Positions 40,322 to 49,469 of a stretch of DNA of 55,312 nucleotides are shown in pieces (within the stretch, counting starts at the first letter, position 1; each line of letters starts with the position of its first letter). This stretch comes from a virus. Position numbers and translations under genes: made by a program. Below the pieces are notes generated by a model. That model had not been told where the DNA came from, made no database searches, and saw nothing but the letters and a program-made list of their open reading frames with translations. The DNA lies in IMG/VR virus record IMGVR_UViG_3300020182_002848, positions 1 through 55,312 of that record, one strand, 5' to 3'.

Positions 40322-41619
40322 TGAATAAGCCACGTTTTGTAATAAGTTGCCCATTTGATACCTATTCGGGTTATGGAGCACGTAGTAGAGATATAGTAAA
40401 AGCTATTATTAAAACTAATAAATATAAAGTTGAATTATTATCCCAAAAATGGGGGGAAACTTCATGGGGTTTTTGTAAAGAAAACCCTGAATGGGCTTTT
40501 TTGATACAACATTTAGCAAAACCAGATTGGAACCAAGTAGAAAAACCTGATATTTGGATGCAAATAACTATACCTAATGAATTTCAACCTATAGGAAAAT
40601 TTAATATAGGATGTACTGCAGGAATTGAATCAACAGCCTGTAAAGGGGAGTGGGTTGAAGGTTTAAATAGAATGGATATGAATTGGGTTTCATCAAATCA
40701 TGCTAAAAAGGTATTTGAATCTTCTCGTTTTGATAAAATAGATAAGAGAACAAATAAAAGTACGGGTCAAAGTATAGTATTAAATAAACCTATAGAAGTC
40801 ATATTTGAAGGAGTTAATTTAGATATATACAAACCATTAAAAACTAATGAATTAAAAACATTCGATTTATCAGATATAAAAGAATCATTTTGTTATTTAT
40901 TTGTAGGACATTGGATGAATGGCGAACATGGTCATGATAGAAAAAATGTAGGGGTTTTAGTTAAAGAATTTTTTGATACCTTTAAAAATCAAAAACAAAA
41001 ACCAGCATTAATTCTAAAAGCCTCTGTTGGTACTTCCTCTTATATGAGTAGAGAAGAAATCTTGGATAGAATTAGGAATATTAAAAAAACAATCAATTCT
41101 AAAGATTTACCTAATATATATCTAATAAATGGGGAGTTTAGTGACTATGAAATGAATGAGTTGTATAATAATCCTAAAGTTAAGGGAATGGTAACTACTA
41201 CTAAAGGTGAAGGATTTGGTCGACCTCTACTAGAATTTTCAGCTATTGGTAAACCAATAATTGCCTCTGGGTGGTCAGGTCATTTAGATTTTTTAAATCC
41301 TCAATATGTTACTTTACTCCCTGGATCCTTAGAAAATGTTCACCCTAGTGCCGCAAATAATTGGTTAATACAAGAAAGTCAATGGTTTCAAGTTAGTGGT
41401 AGTCATTTAAGATCTTCTTTTAAAGACGTATTTAAAAAATATAAATCATTTAGTGTTAAAGGAAAACAACAAAAACATTATGTTAAAACTAACTTTAGTT
41501 GGGAAGAAATGTATAAATTAGTTGATATTAGTCTTGATAAGGCAACATCTGGTTTACCAAAACAAGTAGAACTATCTCTTCCTAAATTAAATTTACCTAA
41601 AATGAAAAAATTAAATTAA
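40321..41619 (+). CDS. GT-B glycosyltransferase, second copy, 432 aa
   Basis: The C-terminal half carries TKGEGFGRPLLEFSAIGKP near 297-315 and IIASGWSGHLDFL, the usual nucleotide-sugar binding loop of GT-B enzymes. The N-terminus starts RFVISCPFDTYSGYGARSRD, a likely first Rossmann strand and acceptor loop. Sequence similarity to the enzyme just upstream seems limited to these motifs. The function in the cluster is sugar transfer; donor and acceptor are not known. Confidence 0.75.
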   Translation: MNKPRFVISCPFDTYSGYGARSRDIVKAIIKTNKYKVELLSQKWGETSWGFCKENPEWAFLIQHLAKPDWNQVEKPDIWMQITIPNEFQPIGKFNIGCTAGIESTACKGEWVEGLNRMDMNWVSSNHAKKVFESSRFDKIDKRTNKSTGQSIVLNKPIEVIFEGVNLDIYKPLKTNELKTFDLSDIKESFCYLFVGHWMNGEHGHDRKNVGVLVKEFFDTFKNQKQKPALILKASVGTSSYMSREEILDRIRNIKKTINSKDLPNIYLINGEFSDYEMNELYNNPKVKGMVTTTKGEGFGRPLLEFSAIGKPIIASGWSGHLDFLNPQYVTLLPGSLENVHPSAANNWLIQESQWFQVSGSHLRSSFKDVFKKYKSFSVKGKQQKHYVKTNFSWEEMYKLVDISLDKATSGLPKQVELSLPKLNLPKMKKLN

Positions 41620-41620
41620 T

Positions 41621-42064
41621 ATGAATTTTGATAAAATAATAGATTGCCCTAAATCCGGTGGTGATTTATGTTATAAAACGGAAATAAATAAAGATATTAC
41701 TAATTATTATAGTTTATCATGTGGGTTTCATACTAATACTTTAATGTTAGAAGGTTCTGAATTTTATGAAGAGCAAGTAAGTGTTTTACCTGAAATCTAT
41801 AAGGATTTAGCATGGGTTGACCCTGAAACTAAATTAATATGGTTACCCAATATTGTTAATGTTAAAGAAAATGGAATGGTATTTGCCTCAGGGGCTGATA
41901 TAGAAAATTGGAGTTGGGGTGCAGTAAAAGCTATTGAAATACCAAAAGAAGAACAAGAAAAATATAAAGGTGAAAAATATAGAGCCGATATGACTACTAT
42001 AAAATATTTTAAAGAACGTGATTTTATGGATGCTCTTTCGTATATTGGATTATTACCAGAATAG
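41621..42064 (+). CDS. Hypothetical protein in the glycan cluster, 147 aa
   Basis: The start NFDKIIDCPKSGGDLCYKTE has two cysteines that could bind metal, and NYYSLSCGFHTN follows. The second half has WVDPETKLIWLPNIVN and a helical end. No family is recognised, though I recall similar genes in other phages beside glycosyltransferases. A promoter-like site lies inside its last 50 bases. Confidence 0.55.
   Translation: MNFDKIIDCPKSGGDLCYKTEINKDITNYYSLSCGFHTNTLMLEGSEFYEEQVSVLPEIYKDLAWVDPETKLIWLPNIVNVKENGMVFASGADIENWSWGAVKAIEIPKEEQEKYKGEKYRADMTTIKYFKERDFMDALSYIGLLPE
42017..42049 (+). promoter_or_regulatory. Possible internal copy of the common promoter before a GT gene
   Basis: CGTG at 42017-42020, 20 bases, then TATATT at 42041-42046 in TTTCGTATATTGG. 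The ATG at 42067 follows 20 bases later, matching the short-leader copies at 7104 and 51427. It lies at the end of the upstream coding region. Confidence 0.45.
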
Positions 42065-42066
42065 AT

Positions 42067-42693
42067 ATGAAGATAAGTTATGCGATAACAGTATGTAATG
42101 AGTTTCTTGAAATACAGAAACTTATTCCCTTTCTGTTAGAAAATAAAAGAATAAAGGACGAAATAGTTATTTTGTATGATAGTAAAAATGGTGATCCTGA
42201 AGTATTAAGTTATTTATTAAAATTTAATAAATTGCCTAATGTACAAACATGGAGAGGATTTGATTTTAATGGTCATTTTGCTGACTGGAAAAACCAGTTA
42301 ACAGAATATTGTTCAGGAGATTACATATTCCAAATAGATGCTGATGAAATTCCTCATCAAGTATTATTAGGTTACCTCCCAGAGATATTAGGTAATAATC
42401 CTGATAACGAAGTATATTTAGTTCCTAGAATAAATACAGTTGAAGGAATAACTGATGAACATATTAAAAAATGGGGTTGGAATGTTAATGATAAAGGATG
42501 GGTAAATTATCCTGATTACCAATGGCGTATATGGAAAAATAAACCTGAAATTAAATGGAAAAATAAAGTACATGAGGTTTTAGAGGGTTTTAAAACATAT
42601 GCCCCTATCCCTTCAACTGAGCAACTATCTTTATATCACCCTAAAACAATTGATCGTCAAGAAAAACAAAACGCTTACTACAATACATTATGA
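42067..42693 (+). CDS. GT2-like glycosyltransferase (GT-A), 208 aa
   Basis: The start SYAITVCNEFLEIQKLIPFL is the nucleotide-binding strand and helix of GT2 enzymes. FQIDADEIPH near residue 91-100 gives the metal-binding Asp-Ala-Asp. The later stretch YQWRIWKNKPEIKWKNKVHE is a known pattern in short GT2 enzymes. It adds a single sugar to an unknown acceptor. Its end overlaps the next gene by four bases. Confidence 0.78.
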   Translation: MKISYAITVCNEFLEIQKLIPFLLENKRIKDEIVILYDSKNGDPEVLSYLLKFNKLPNVQTWRGFDFNGHFADWKNQLTEYCSGDYIFQIDADEIPHQVLLGYLPEILGNNPDNEVYLVPRINTVEGITDEHIKKWGWNVNDKGWVNYPDYQWRIWKNKPEIKWKNKVHEVLEGFKTYAPIPSTEQLSLYHPKTIDRQEKQNAYYNTL

Positions 42694-43622
42694 TAAAAGG
42701 AAAAAAAATATTCATTACTGGTGGAGCAGGATATTTAGGTAAAAACTTAGTTAAACGTTATTATAATGATAATGAAATTACTGTCTACTCCAGAGATGAA
42801 GCAAAACATTATTATTTAAAAAAAGAATTTCCTAATATCAAATGTATAATAGGAGATATTCGTAATTACGATTTATTAACCCGTTCTGCTTTTGGACATG
42901 ATATAGGAATATTTGCCGCTTCTTTAAAACAAATAGAAGCTGTGGATCAAAATGTTGAAGAATCAGTTAAAGTTCTTGTAGATGGTGCCATTAATTCTAG
43001 AAGAGCAGCAGAAGATAATAATTTTGAAGCAGCATGCTTTATATCTTCAGATAAATCAAGAGCGGCAACTACATTATATGGCGCAATGAAATTTGTAGCT
43101 GGTGAGTCATTTATAGTGAATGCAGAAAATTCTAATGTGCGTTTATCTACAGCGATATACGGTAATGTTATTAATTCTACTGGTAGTATTATACCATTAA
43201 TTTGGGATTCAATTAATAAAAAATACTCATTAACTTTATATTCAGAACAAATGACACGTTTTGTAATTGATATAGAAGGAGCTATGAATTTAATTGAACA
43301 GGGATTGAAAGTTACAGGATATAATGTAATCCCTAATTTAAAATCATTTAAAATAAAAGACTTATTTGAAATATATAATGAAGAATTTAATTTAGAGTAT
43401 ATATTAGGAACTCCCCGTATATCAGAGAAACTTCATGAAATGATGATTTCAAAAGAAGAACTACCAAGAACATATTATAACTCATCTGATAACACTTATT
43501 ATATGCATTATAAAGAAATACAGGAAAAATGGGATAGCCGTGAATTTACTAGTGATGTTGTATGTATGTCTAAAGATGAATTAAAAAATATACTGAAAAT
43601 CTATAATTATTTTAAACCATGA
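42690..43622 (+). CDS. SDR nucleotide-sugar dehydratase/epimerase, PseB/CapD-like, 310 aa
   Basis: The NAD(P)-binding motif TGGAGYLG is at residues 10-17. ISSDKSRAATTLYGAMKF carries the catalytic Tyr130 and Lys134 with the SSDK stretch typical of UDP-GlcNAc 4,6-dehydratases and 5-epimerases. Such enzymes begin synthesis of rare amino-sugars. It overlaps a reductase-like gene (43619), as in capsule pathways where a dehydratase/epimerase precedes a reductase. Substrate specificity is an inference. Confidence 0.75.
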   Translation: MIKGKKIFITGGAGYLGKNLVKRYYNDNEITVYSRDEAKHYYLKKEFPNIKCIIGDIRNYDLLTRSAFGHDIGIFAASLKQIEAVDQNVEESVKVLVDGAINSRRAAEDNNFEAACFISSDKSRAATTLYGAMKFVAGESFIVNAENSNVRLSTAIYGNVINSTGSIIPLIWDSINKKYSLTLYSEQMTRFVIDIEGAMNLIEQGLKVTGYNVIPNLKSFKIKDLFEIYNEEFNLEYILGTPRISEKLHEMMISKEELPRTYYNSSDNTYYMHYKEIQEKWDSREFTSDVVCMSKDELKNILKIYNYFKP

Positions 43623-44350
43623 AAGTATTAGTATTAGGACATAAAGGGATGTTAGGACATATGGTACTAAAGTATCTAAAATATAATAATCCTTATAGTG
43701 AATTTGTAACAATAGATAAAAGGTGGCCTTCACCTAAATTTAAAGAATCTATTAAAGAATTTAACGGAGAATTTATTATTAATTGTATAGGAGCAATACA
43801 TCAAAGAACAAACCAATTTGATATTAATTGGGAGTTACCTCAATGGTTAGATGAAAATGCTGATTGTAAAATTATACACCCTGGTACTGATTGTGAAATA
43901 GATAATGATGATTATGGTAATTCTAAAAGAATAGCAGCAGAATGGATTAAATCATCAAGTAAAAATACTAAAATAATTAAAACTTCTATTTTAGGTCCTG
44001 AACTTAACACAAAAGCAAGTTTAATGGAATGGTTTTTATCTCAAAATGGAACAATAAATGGCTATTCAGAATGTTATTGGAATGGAAATACCACTTTAAC
44101 GTGGGCTAAACATTGCACCTTTTTAATGGCTAATTGGGGTACACAACAAATAGAAACTATATTAGAAGGTGAACGGGTTTCTAAATATAAATTACTATTA
44201 ACCTTAAAAGAAGTATATAGTCGATATGATATTAATATTAACCCAGTTAATGAACCTGTAATAGATAAATGTTTAAAAGGTAATATTAAAACCCCTAATT
44301 TAAAATCACAACTAATAGATTTACAATACTTTAATAATATTGAAGGATAA
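43619..44350 (+). CDS. RmlD/CapF-like nucleotide-sugar reductase, 243 aa
   Basis: The start MKVLVLGHKGMLGHMVLKYL is the NAD(P)-binding motif of the RmlD type (GxxGxLG). HPGTDCEIDNDDYGNSKRIAAE around 92-114 keeps the Tyr and Lys of the SDR active site. It would reduce a 4-keto sugar made by the preceding enzyme. It overlaps the neighbouring genes by 4 and 11 bases. The protein is shorter than cellular RmlD. Confidence 0.72.
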   Translation: MKVLVLGHKGMLGHMVLKYLKYNNPYSEFVTIDKRWPSPKFKESIKEFNGEFIINCIGAIHQRTNQFDINWELPQWLDENADCKIIHPGTDCEIDNDDYGNSKRIAAEWIKSSSKNTKIIKTSILGPELNTKASLMEWFLSQNGTINGYSECYWNGNTTLTWAKHCTFLMANWGTQQIETILEGERVSKYKLLLTLKEVYSRYDININPVNEPVIDKCLKGNIKTPNLKSQLIDLQYFNNIEG

Positions 44351-45017
44351 ATTAAACATAACTATATCAATTGATGATATTAACCCATTAAAAGGTTGGG
44401 GGGCTGAAGGTGATATTCAGATGTCTTACTTAGAAGACCTACATAGAGAATTTGGTGCTAAATTTACACTATTTATTCCTTCTAATTATCACAAACAAGC
44501 TCCACTATCAAAGCATAAAGATTGGGTTAATTGGTTAAAATCAAAAAAATATTTTGAATTAGCTGCTCATGGGCATTACCATGAATGTGAAAATGAAGGG
44601 ATTGGTGAATGTGAATTTTGGGAGTTAAATACAGAAAAAAAAGCTAAGGACAGAATTAATTTAATGTTTAAAGAATGGGAAGCTGTAGGACATAAACCAG
44701 AAGGGTGGAGAAATCCTGGTTGGTTAGGTAATCCTATTGCTATTAAGGAATTAGGTAAACATTTTAAATATTCGGCAGTACATTATGAACATAATCGTAA
44801 TAATAAATGGTTATGTGAAACCTTTTATGGAGCAGATGGTATTGATATAACAGATATTAAAGTTCATAATAACAATATGATAATGTTTCAATCTCATATA
44901 GCTGGGGATTGGAATGATAATGTTTGGAATGAAAATAATTACCAGCAAATGAGAATATCTTTAGAACATTTATGCAAAATGAATTTCAAATTTAAAACAT
45001 TAAACGAATGTCTATAG
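44340..45017 (+). CDS. Polysaccharide deacetylase-like (NodB-type), 225 aa
   Basis: ISIDDIN at 10-16 gives the Asp-Asp metal motif, AAHGHYH around 75-81 gives His77 and His81 (HxxxH), and WRNPGWLG near 118 gives the Arg-Pro motif of carbohydrate esterase family 4. These enzymes remove N-acetyl groups from sugars. In this cluster it may act on a glycan precursor or on host surface sugars. There is no signal peptide, so it acts inside the cell. Confidence 0.7.
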   Translation: MKDKLNITISIDDINPLKGWGAEGDIQMSYLEDLHREFGAKFTLFIPSNYHKQAPLSKHKDWVNWLKSKKYFELAAHGHYHECENEGIGECEFWELNTEKKAKDRINLMFKEWEAVGHKPEGWRNPGWLGNPIAIKELGKHFKYSAVHYEHNRNNKWLCETFYGADGIDITDIKVHNNNMIMFQSHIAGDWNDNVWNENNYQQMRISLEHLCKMNFKFKTLNECL

Positions 45018-45898
45018 CATTTTTTACAGAAATGGGTTTTAATGGTAAAATTCCTAGTAATCATAATAATATGAGGACTGAATTTGCCTGGATGGTAGCT
45101 TTAAATGCCGACCATTATAACATTAATAATGTTCCAGATAAAAAATATGATTTAGGAATTACTATTATACCAAAAAATAACCCCCAATTTGATCTTAAAA
45201 GATTAAAGCAATATTGTGGTAAGGTAGCTGTAATGCAAGAAGGCCCCCACTGGTATTTTCAAGATTATAATTTAAATGATCAAATTAATTACTTTAATGC
45301 TTTAACATCAGCCGATATAATATTTGTTCATAATAAAGCCGATAAAATATACTATAGGGGATTAACAGGACATAAGGATGTTAGAGTAATGAGATCCCTT
45401 ATGATTGAAGAAGCTATTGGAGAAACAAAAATAGTTAATAGAAAAGGAGTTATTATTGGGGGTAATTTTGTAAATTGGTATGGAGGTTTTGATTCATATA
45501 TGGTAGCAAACAGTCAATTTGATGTTGTATCAGCACCAACAATGGGTAGAAAACAAGAAGGGGAAGAACAGTTATTGACTTTACTTCCATATATGAACTG
45601 GAAAGAATGGATTCATAAACTTAATGAATTTAAGATTGGAGTGCATTTAATGAGAACCCATGCTGCTGGTACGTTTGCTCTAAATTGTGCTTATTTGGGT
45701 ATTCCTTGTATAGGTTATAAGGGATTAGATACCCAAGAGCTATGTCACCCTGAACTCACAGTTAATGTTGGTGATTTGGGGCATGCTAAAGAATTAATAA
45801 AAGAACTTAATAATAATAGCGAATTTTATAGTGAATGTAGTAAACAAGCTAAAGATTATTATAGTATTTACTACCACGAAAATAATTTTAAAATATGA
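45008..45898 (+). CDS. Putative GT-B-like glycosyltransferase, 296 aa
   Basis: The C-terminal third holds GVHLMRTHAAGTFALNCAYL, then GIPCIGYKGLDTQELCHPEL, a pattern like the donor-binding loop of GT-B enzymes. The N-terminal part has IAFFTEMGFNGKIP and AVMQEGPHWYF. No exact family is recognised. It overlaps the deacetylase gene by 10 bases and the next epimerase by 4. A sugar-transfer role is likely from context and pattern only. Confidence 0.55.
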   Translation: MSIAFFTEMGFNGKIPSNHNNMRTEFAWMVALNADHYNINNVPDKKYDLGITIIPKNNPQFDLKRLKQYCGKVAVMQEGPHWYFQDYNLNDQINYFNALTSADIIFVHNKADKIYYRGLTGHKDVRVMRSLMIEEAIGETKIVNRKGVIIGGNFVNWYGGFDSYMVANSQFDVVSAPTMGRKQEGEEQLLTLLPYMNWKEWIHKLNEFKIGVHLMRTHAAGTFALNCAYLGIPCIGYKGLDTQELCHPELTVNVGDLGHAKELIKELNNNSEFYSECSKQAKDYYSIYYHENNFKI

Positions 45899-46740
45899 AA
45901 GCATTAGTAACAGGAGGAGCAGGATTTATAGGAACAAACCTAATCAAACGTTTATTAAAAGATGGACATAATGTTGTATCCTTTGATAATTATAACACTG
46001 GGTTAAAAAATAACCATATTGGGGGAGCGATTTATGTTGATTTAGATATAACTAATTTCCCACAAAATGATAGTAGTTATTGGGAAAAGTTCGATGTTGT
46101 ATTTCATATGGCGGCAATTGCCAGAATACAACCTTCATTTGAAAACCCTAAAAATTACTTTAATACTAATGCTATGGGTACTTTAAATATAGTTGAAATG
46201 TGTTCAAAGGCAAATATCCCTTTAATATATGCTGGTTCATCTTCAAAACATAGTGGTAGATTTAAAAATCCTTATACCTTTTCTAAGGATGTAGGAGAGG
46301 ACATCATTGAGTTATATACTAAACATTATAATTTATTAGCAACAACTACTCGATTTTATAATGTATATGGTCCTCACCAATTAACTGAGGGTGGGTATAC
46401 TACATTGGTAGGTCGTTGGTTAAACAACATAAAAAACAACATACAATGTGAAATCTATGGTGATGGAGAACAGCGTAGAGATTTTACTCATGTTGATGAT
46501 ATTGTTAATGCCCTAATTGCAATCATGGAGGGTAATCATTATGGTTATGACTTTGAATTGGGTCGTGGGAAAAACATATCAGTTAATGAAGTAGCTAAAA
46601 TGATGGAAATAACACCTACATACAAACCTTCTAAACCTGGAGAAGCAAGACATACTCTAAATACAGATACTACAGCTAATGAAATATTAAGTTGGAATCC
46701 CCAAAAAGAATTATTAGATTACATAAAAACACAAATATGA
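45895..46740 (+). CDS. NAD-dependent nucleotide-sugar epimerase/dehydratase, GalE-like, 281 aa
   Basis: TGGAGFIG at 6-13 is the NAD-binding loop. The catalytic Tyr127 and Lys131 lie in NPYTFSKDVGE. RFYNVYGPHQ near 152 and RRDFTHVDDIVNA near 198 are typical of extended SDRs that act on UDP- or GDP-sugars. It converts one nucleotide sugar to another for the cluster. The length is slightly short for GalE. The substrate is not fixed by sequence. Confidence 0.82.
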   Translation: MKALVTGGAGFIGTNLIKRLLKDGHNVVSFDNYNTGLKNNHIGGAIYVDLDITNFPQNDSSYWEKFDVVFHMAAIARIQPSFENPKNYFNTNAMGTLNIVEMCSKANIPLIYAGSSSKHSGRFKNPYTFSKDVGEDIIELYTKHYNLLATTTRFYNVYGPHQLTEGGYTTLVGRWLNNIKNNIQCEIYGDGEQRRDFTHVDDIVNALIAIMEGNHYGYDFELGRGKNISVNEVAKMMEITPTYKPSKPGEARHTLNTDTTANEILSWNPQKELLDYIKTQI

Positions 46741-47420
46741 GCCAAGATAAACAAATAAAAAATGTCAAAGTATCAGATAATACTGCCATTAAAGATTTTA
46801 ATAGATTTACTTACCCTGCATCCTCTACTTCTATTGATAGATATGTCTTTGCTAATACTTGGACTAAAGGTAAAACAGTATTAGATGCTGCAACCGGACA
46901 AGGTTATGGGGCTGGGATATTATTATCTTTAGGTGCTAAAAGTGTAGTAGGTATAGATACAGATGAACACGCAGTAGAAGTAGCAAATAATTTACTTCAA
47001 TCTCCAAAAGCAAATTTTTCAGTATGTGATATATTTGACTTAGAAAAAGATTTTAAAGAAAATGAATTTGAAGTATGTGTTTCTCTTGAAACTTTTGAAC
47101 ATTTACCTCCTGAAAGATTAGATGAATATTTACAGTCTATAAGAAAAGTAACATCAGAAACTTTAGTTATATCAACACCTCAAAGAAAAACTGAAGAATG
47201 GGTATATGATGGGGGAACACATTTATATGAATACAGTGCTGAAGAATTTTTAGAAGCTTTAAAAAGAAATTTTCCTAATGATGAAATAGGTGGGTTTGGA
47301 ATTATAGAAGCACCTTTAAAAACAGATTACCCAAACATTGATTATCAATGGGGATCAACCATAACTACTAATTTAAGTAGAGCTTGGGTAATGGTGGGAA
47401 TAATTTCATTAAATAAATAA
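46737..47420 (+). CDS. SAM-dependent methyltransferase, 227 aa
   Basis: I start at the ATG at 46737 (ATGA overlap); a Met 15 codons upstream would extend into the epimerase frame. VLDAATGQGYGAGILLSLGA near 48-67 is motif I for SAM binding, VVGIDTDEHAV is motif post-I and CVSLETFEHLP near 118 is motif II. It belongs to the class I methyltransferases common in glycan clusters, where they methylate sugars. Methylation of DNA or of the modified base is possible but has no support in the sequence. Confidence 0.78.
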   Translation: MSQDKQIKNVKVSDNTAIKDFNRFTYPASSTSIDRYVFANTWTKGKTVLDAATGQGYGAGILLSLGAKSVVGIDTDEHAVEVANNLLQSPKANFSVCDIFDLEKDFKENEFEVCVSLETFEHLPPERLDEYLQSIRKVTSETLVISTPQRKTEEWVYDGGTHLYEYSAEEFLEALKRNFPNDEIGGFGIIEAPLKTDYPNIDYQWGSTITTNLSRAWVMVGIISLNK

Positions 47421-47422
47421 AT

Positions 47423-48592
47423 ATGACAGATAAGATAACTTTTGTAATACCTAGTAGAAATAATTTAGAATTTTTACAACTAGCCTATGAGTCAATTCGT
47501 AATTTAAATACTACACATGAAATATTAGTATTAAATGATGCTAGTACAGATGGTACTGAAGAATGGATTAATTCTCAAAATGATAAAGATCTAATAGTAC
47601 ACCATAACCCAGGACCAGAAAGAATTGGGATTGTAGGAATGTTTGATAAAGGTATTGAAATGGCTCGTACTGATATTATTATAGCTTTTCATGCAGATAT
47701 GGTTGCTTGTAAAGATTTTGATATTAACATCCTAAAACATCTAAAAAAAGGTACAGTAGTAACAGGAACAAGAGTAGAACCACCTCTACATCCAGATGGT
47801 CCTGAAAAAATATTAAGAAACTTTGGTATTGAAGTTGATGAATTTAGTATGGAAGAATGGTATGAAAAAAGTGATTTACTAAAAAATGAAAGAATAACAG
47901 AAGGTATATTTGCTCCTTGGTGTATGTATAAAGATGATTTTTTATCTATTGGGGGACATGATGAATTATTTGCCCCTCAATCTAAAGAAGATTCTGATTT
48001 ATTTAATAGATTTCATTTAAATGGTTATAAGTTTATACAACCTTGGGATGCTCTTGTATATCATTTTACATCACGTGGTTCTAGATTTAATAAACACTCA
48101 GGTGGATCAGCAGGTAAAAATAGTGATGAATGGATTCAAACTACTACTAAAAACGGAAGGAATTTTATTCGAAAATGGGGGTGCTTTATTAAACATGACC
48201 CCTTAATGAAACCTATTGTGCCCCCTAAATACGATATTGGATTTATTGTTAAGACCTGTAATGCTTCTTTACTACACGCTTTAGAACCTTGGTGTAGTAA
48301 TATATACATCGAAGACGATATGGAGGTTATTAAATCACATTATATAGATAAAGAACAGAAAAATACAGAATATATTTTAAACTATAAGATTAAACCTTAC
48401 GACAATGAAAAACTAAATGAGATACTAGTTGAAATAGATGGTAAAACATTTAATGAAGAAGATTGGAAAATATTAATGCAACTATCAGAAATAATTAAGG
48501 ATAGTGGAAGTATAGGAAGATTTCAATTAAATAATATTATAATAGAAATAATTCAAATGAATGAATATCAAAATACTTTAATTGATTTATGA
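47423..48592 (+). CDS. GT2 glycosyltransferase with C-terminal extension, 389 aa
   Basis: The GT-A domain covers residues ~1-260: ITFVIPSRNNLEFLQLAYES at the start, LVLNDASTDGTEEW near 38, FHADMVACKDF near 87 as the Asp-x-Asp-like site, and GGHDELFAPQSKEDSDLFNR near 176 as the catalytic Glu-Asp region. A further ~130 residues follow, with a Cys pair near 275-290, not recognised. It transfers a sugar to an unknown acceptor. It overlaps the next gene by four bases. Confidence 0.8.
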   Translation: MTDKITFVIPSRNNLEFLQLAYESIRNLNTTHEILVLNDASTDGTEEWINSQNDKDLIVHHNPGPERIGIVGMFDKGIEMARTDIIIAFHADMVACKDFDINILKHLKKGTVVTGTRVEPPLHPDGPEKILRNFGIEVDEFSMEEWYEKSDLLKNERITEGIFAPWCMYKDDFLSIGGHDELFAPQSKEDSDLFNRFHLNGYKFIQPWDALVYHFTSRGSRFNKHSGGSAGKNSDEWIQTTTKNGRNFIRKWGCFIKHDPLMKPIVPPKYDIGFIVKTCNASLLHALEPWCSNIYIEDDMEVIKSHYIDKEQKNTEYILNYKIKPYDNEKLNEILVEIDGKTFNEEDWKILMQLSEIIKDSGSIGRFQLNNIIIEIIQMNEYQNTLIDL

Positions 48593-49410
48593 ATATAGGA
48601 ATAATAGGACAGGGTTTTGTTGGTAACGCTATATATCAGAGATTTAAAAATTACTATGATATTTTTACTTACGATTTAGATGTGAGTAAGTGTAACTCAT
48701 CTATCCAAAGAGCAATGGATAATGAGATTGTATTTGTATGTTTACCAACACCTATGAACCCAGATGGTAGTTGTAATGTTAGTATAGTAGATGAAACGAT
48801 TGATAGAATATTTAAATTTGGTGTAACTAAAATTGTGGTAATAAAATCCACAGTACCACCTGGTACAACAAAAACACTCAATGAGAAATACCCATCATTA
48901 GAAATTGTATTTAATCCTGAATTTTTAACTGAAATTAACGCTGTAGAGGATTTTAATAACACAACTAGAATTATATTAGGAGGTCCACGTAAAGCAACTA
49001 CAACATTAAAACGAATATATAGTAAAGTATTTGCTTATGCCCATATAGTAAAAACAGGATCTACACACGCCGAAATGGTAAAGTATGTAACTAATGCTTT
49101 TTTAGCTACTAAAGTATCCTTTGCTAATGAAATACATCAAATATGTGAAGGTTTAGATATCGATTATGATAAAGTTATAGAATATGCTACATTAGATAAA
49201 AGATTAGGTAAATCACACTGGCAAGTACCAGGTCCAGATGGTGATTTTGGTTATGGTGGGCATTGTTTACCAAAAGATGTTAAAGCATTAATTCATTTAG
49301 CAGAAGAATTGGAATTGTATCCAACTATGTTAAGAACCACCGATAAGAAAAACAATGTGGTTCGAAAAAATAGGGATTGGGAAGGAATGAAAGGAAGAGC
49401 CGTAATATAA
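48589..49410 (+). CDS. UDP-glucose/GDP-mannose dehydrogenase family, short form, 273 aa
   Basis: IGIIGQGFVGNAIYQRF at 3-19 is the NAD-binding start, CLPTPMNPDG and STVPPGTT follow in order, and YGGHCLPKDVKAL near 222-235 has the catalytic Cys226. Enzymes of this family oxidise a nucleotide sugar to its uronic acid. At 273 residues it lacks the C-terminal UDP-binding domain (usual length about 400), so it is truncated or a reduced phage form. It ends the glycan cluster. Confidence 0.8.
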   Translation: MNIGIIGQGFVGNAIYQRFKNYYDIFTYDLDVSKCNSSIQRAMDNEIVFVCLPTPMNPDGSCNVSIVDETIDRIFKFGVTKIVVIKSTVPPGTTKTLNEKYPSLEIVFNPEFLTEINAVEDFNNTTRIILGGPRKATTTLKRIYSKVFAYAHIVKTGSTHAEMVKYVTNAFLATKVSFANEIHQICEGLDIDYDKVIEYATLDKRLGKSHWQVPGPDGDFGYGGHCLPKDVKALIHLAEELELYPTMLRTTDKKNNVVRKNRDWEGMKGRAVI

Positions 49411-49443
49411 TTGGTTACTATATATTTCTTTCATATATTTATA
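49410..49443 (+). promoter_or_regulatory. Common promoter, copy 6 (TTGGTTAC form)
   Basis: ATTG at 49410-49413 in ATTGGTTACT, 20 bases, then TATATT at 49434-49439 in TTTCATATATTTATATG. The box has CA in place of CG and overlaps a TATTTATA late-like motif, so two promoter types may share the site. The next ATG is 30 bases downstream. Confidence 0.55.
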
Positions 49444-49469
49444 TGCTGTAAGAATAAAAAATAAAAAAT

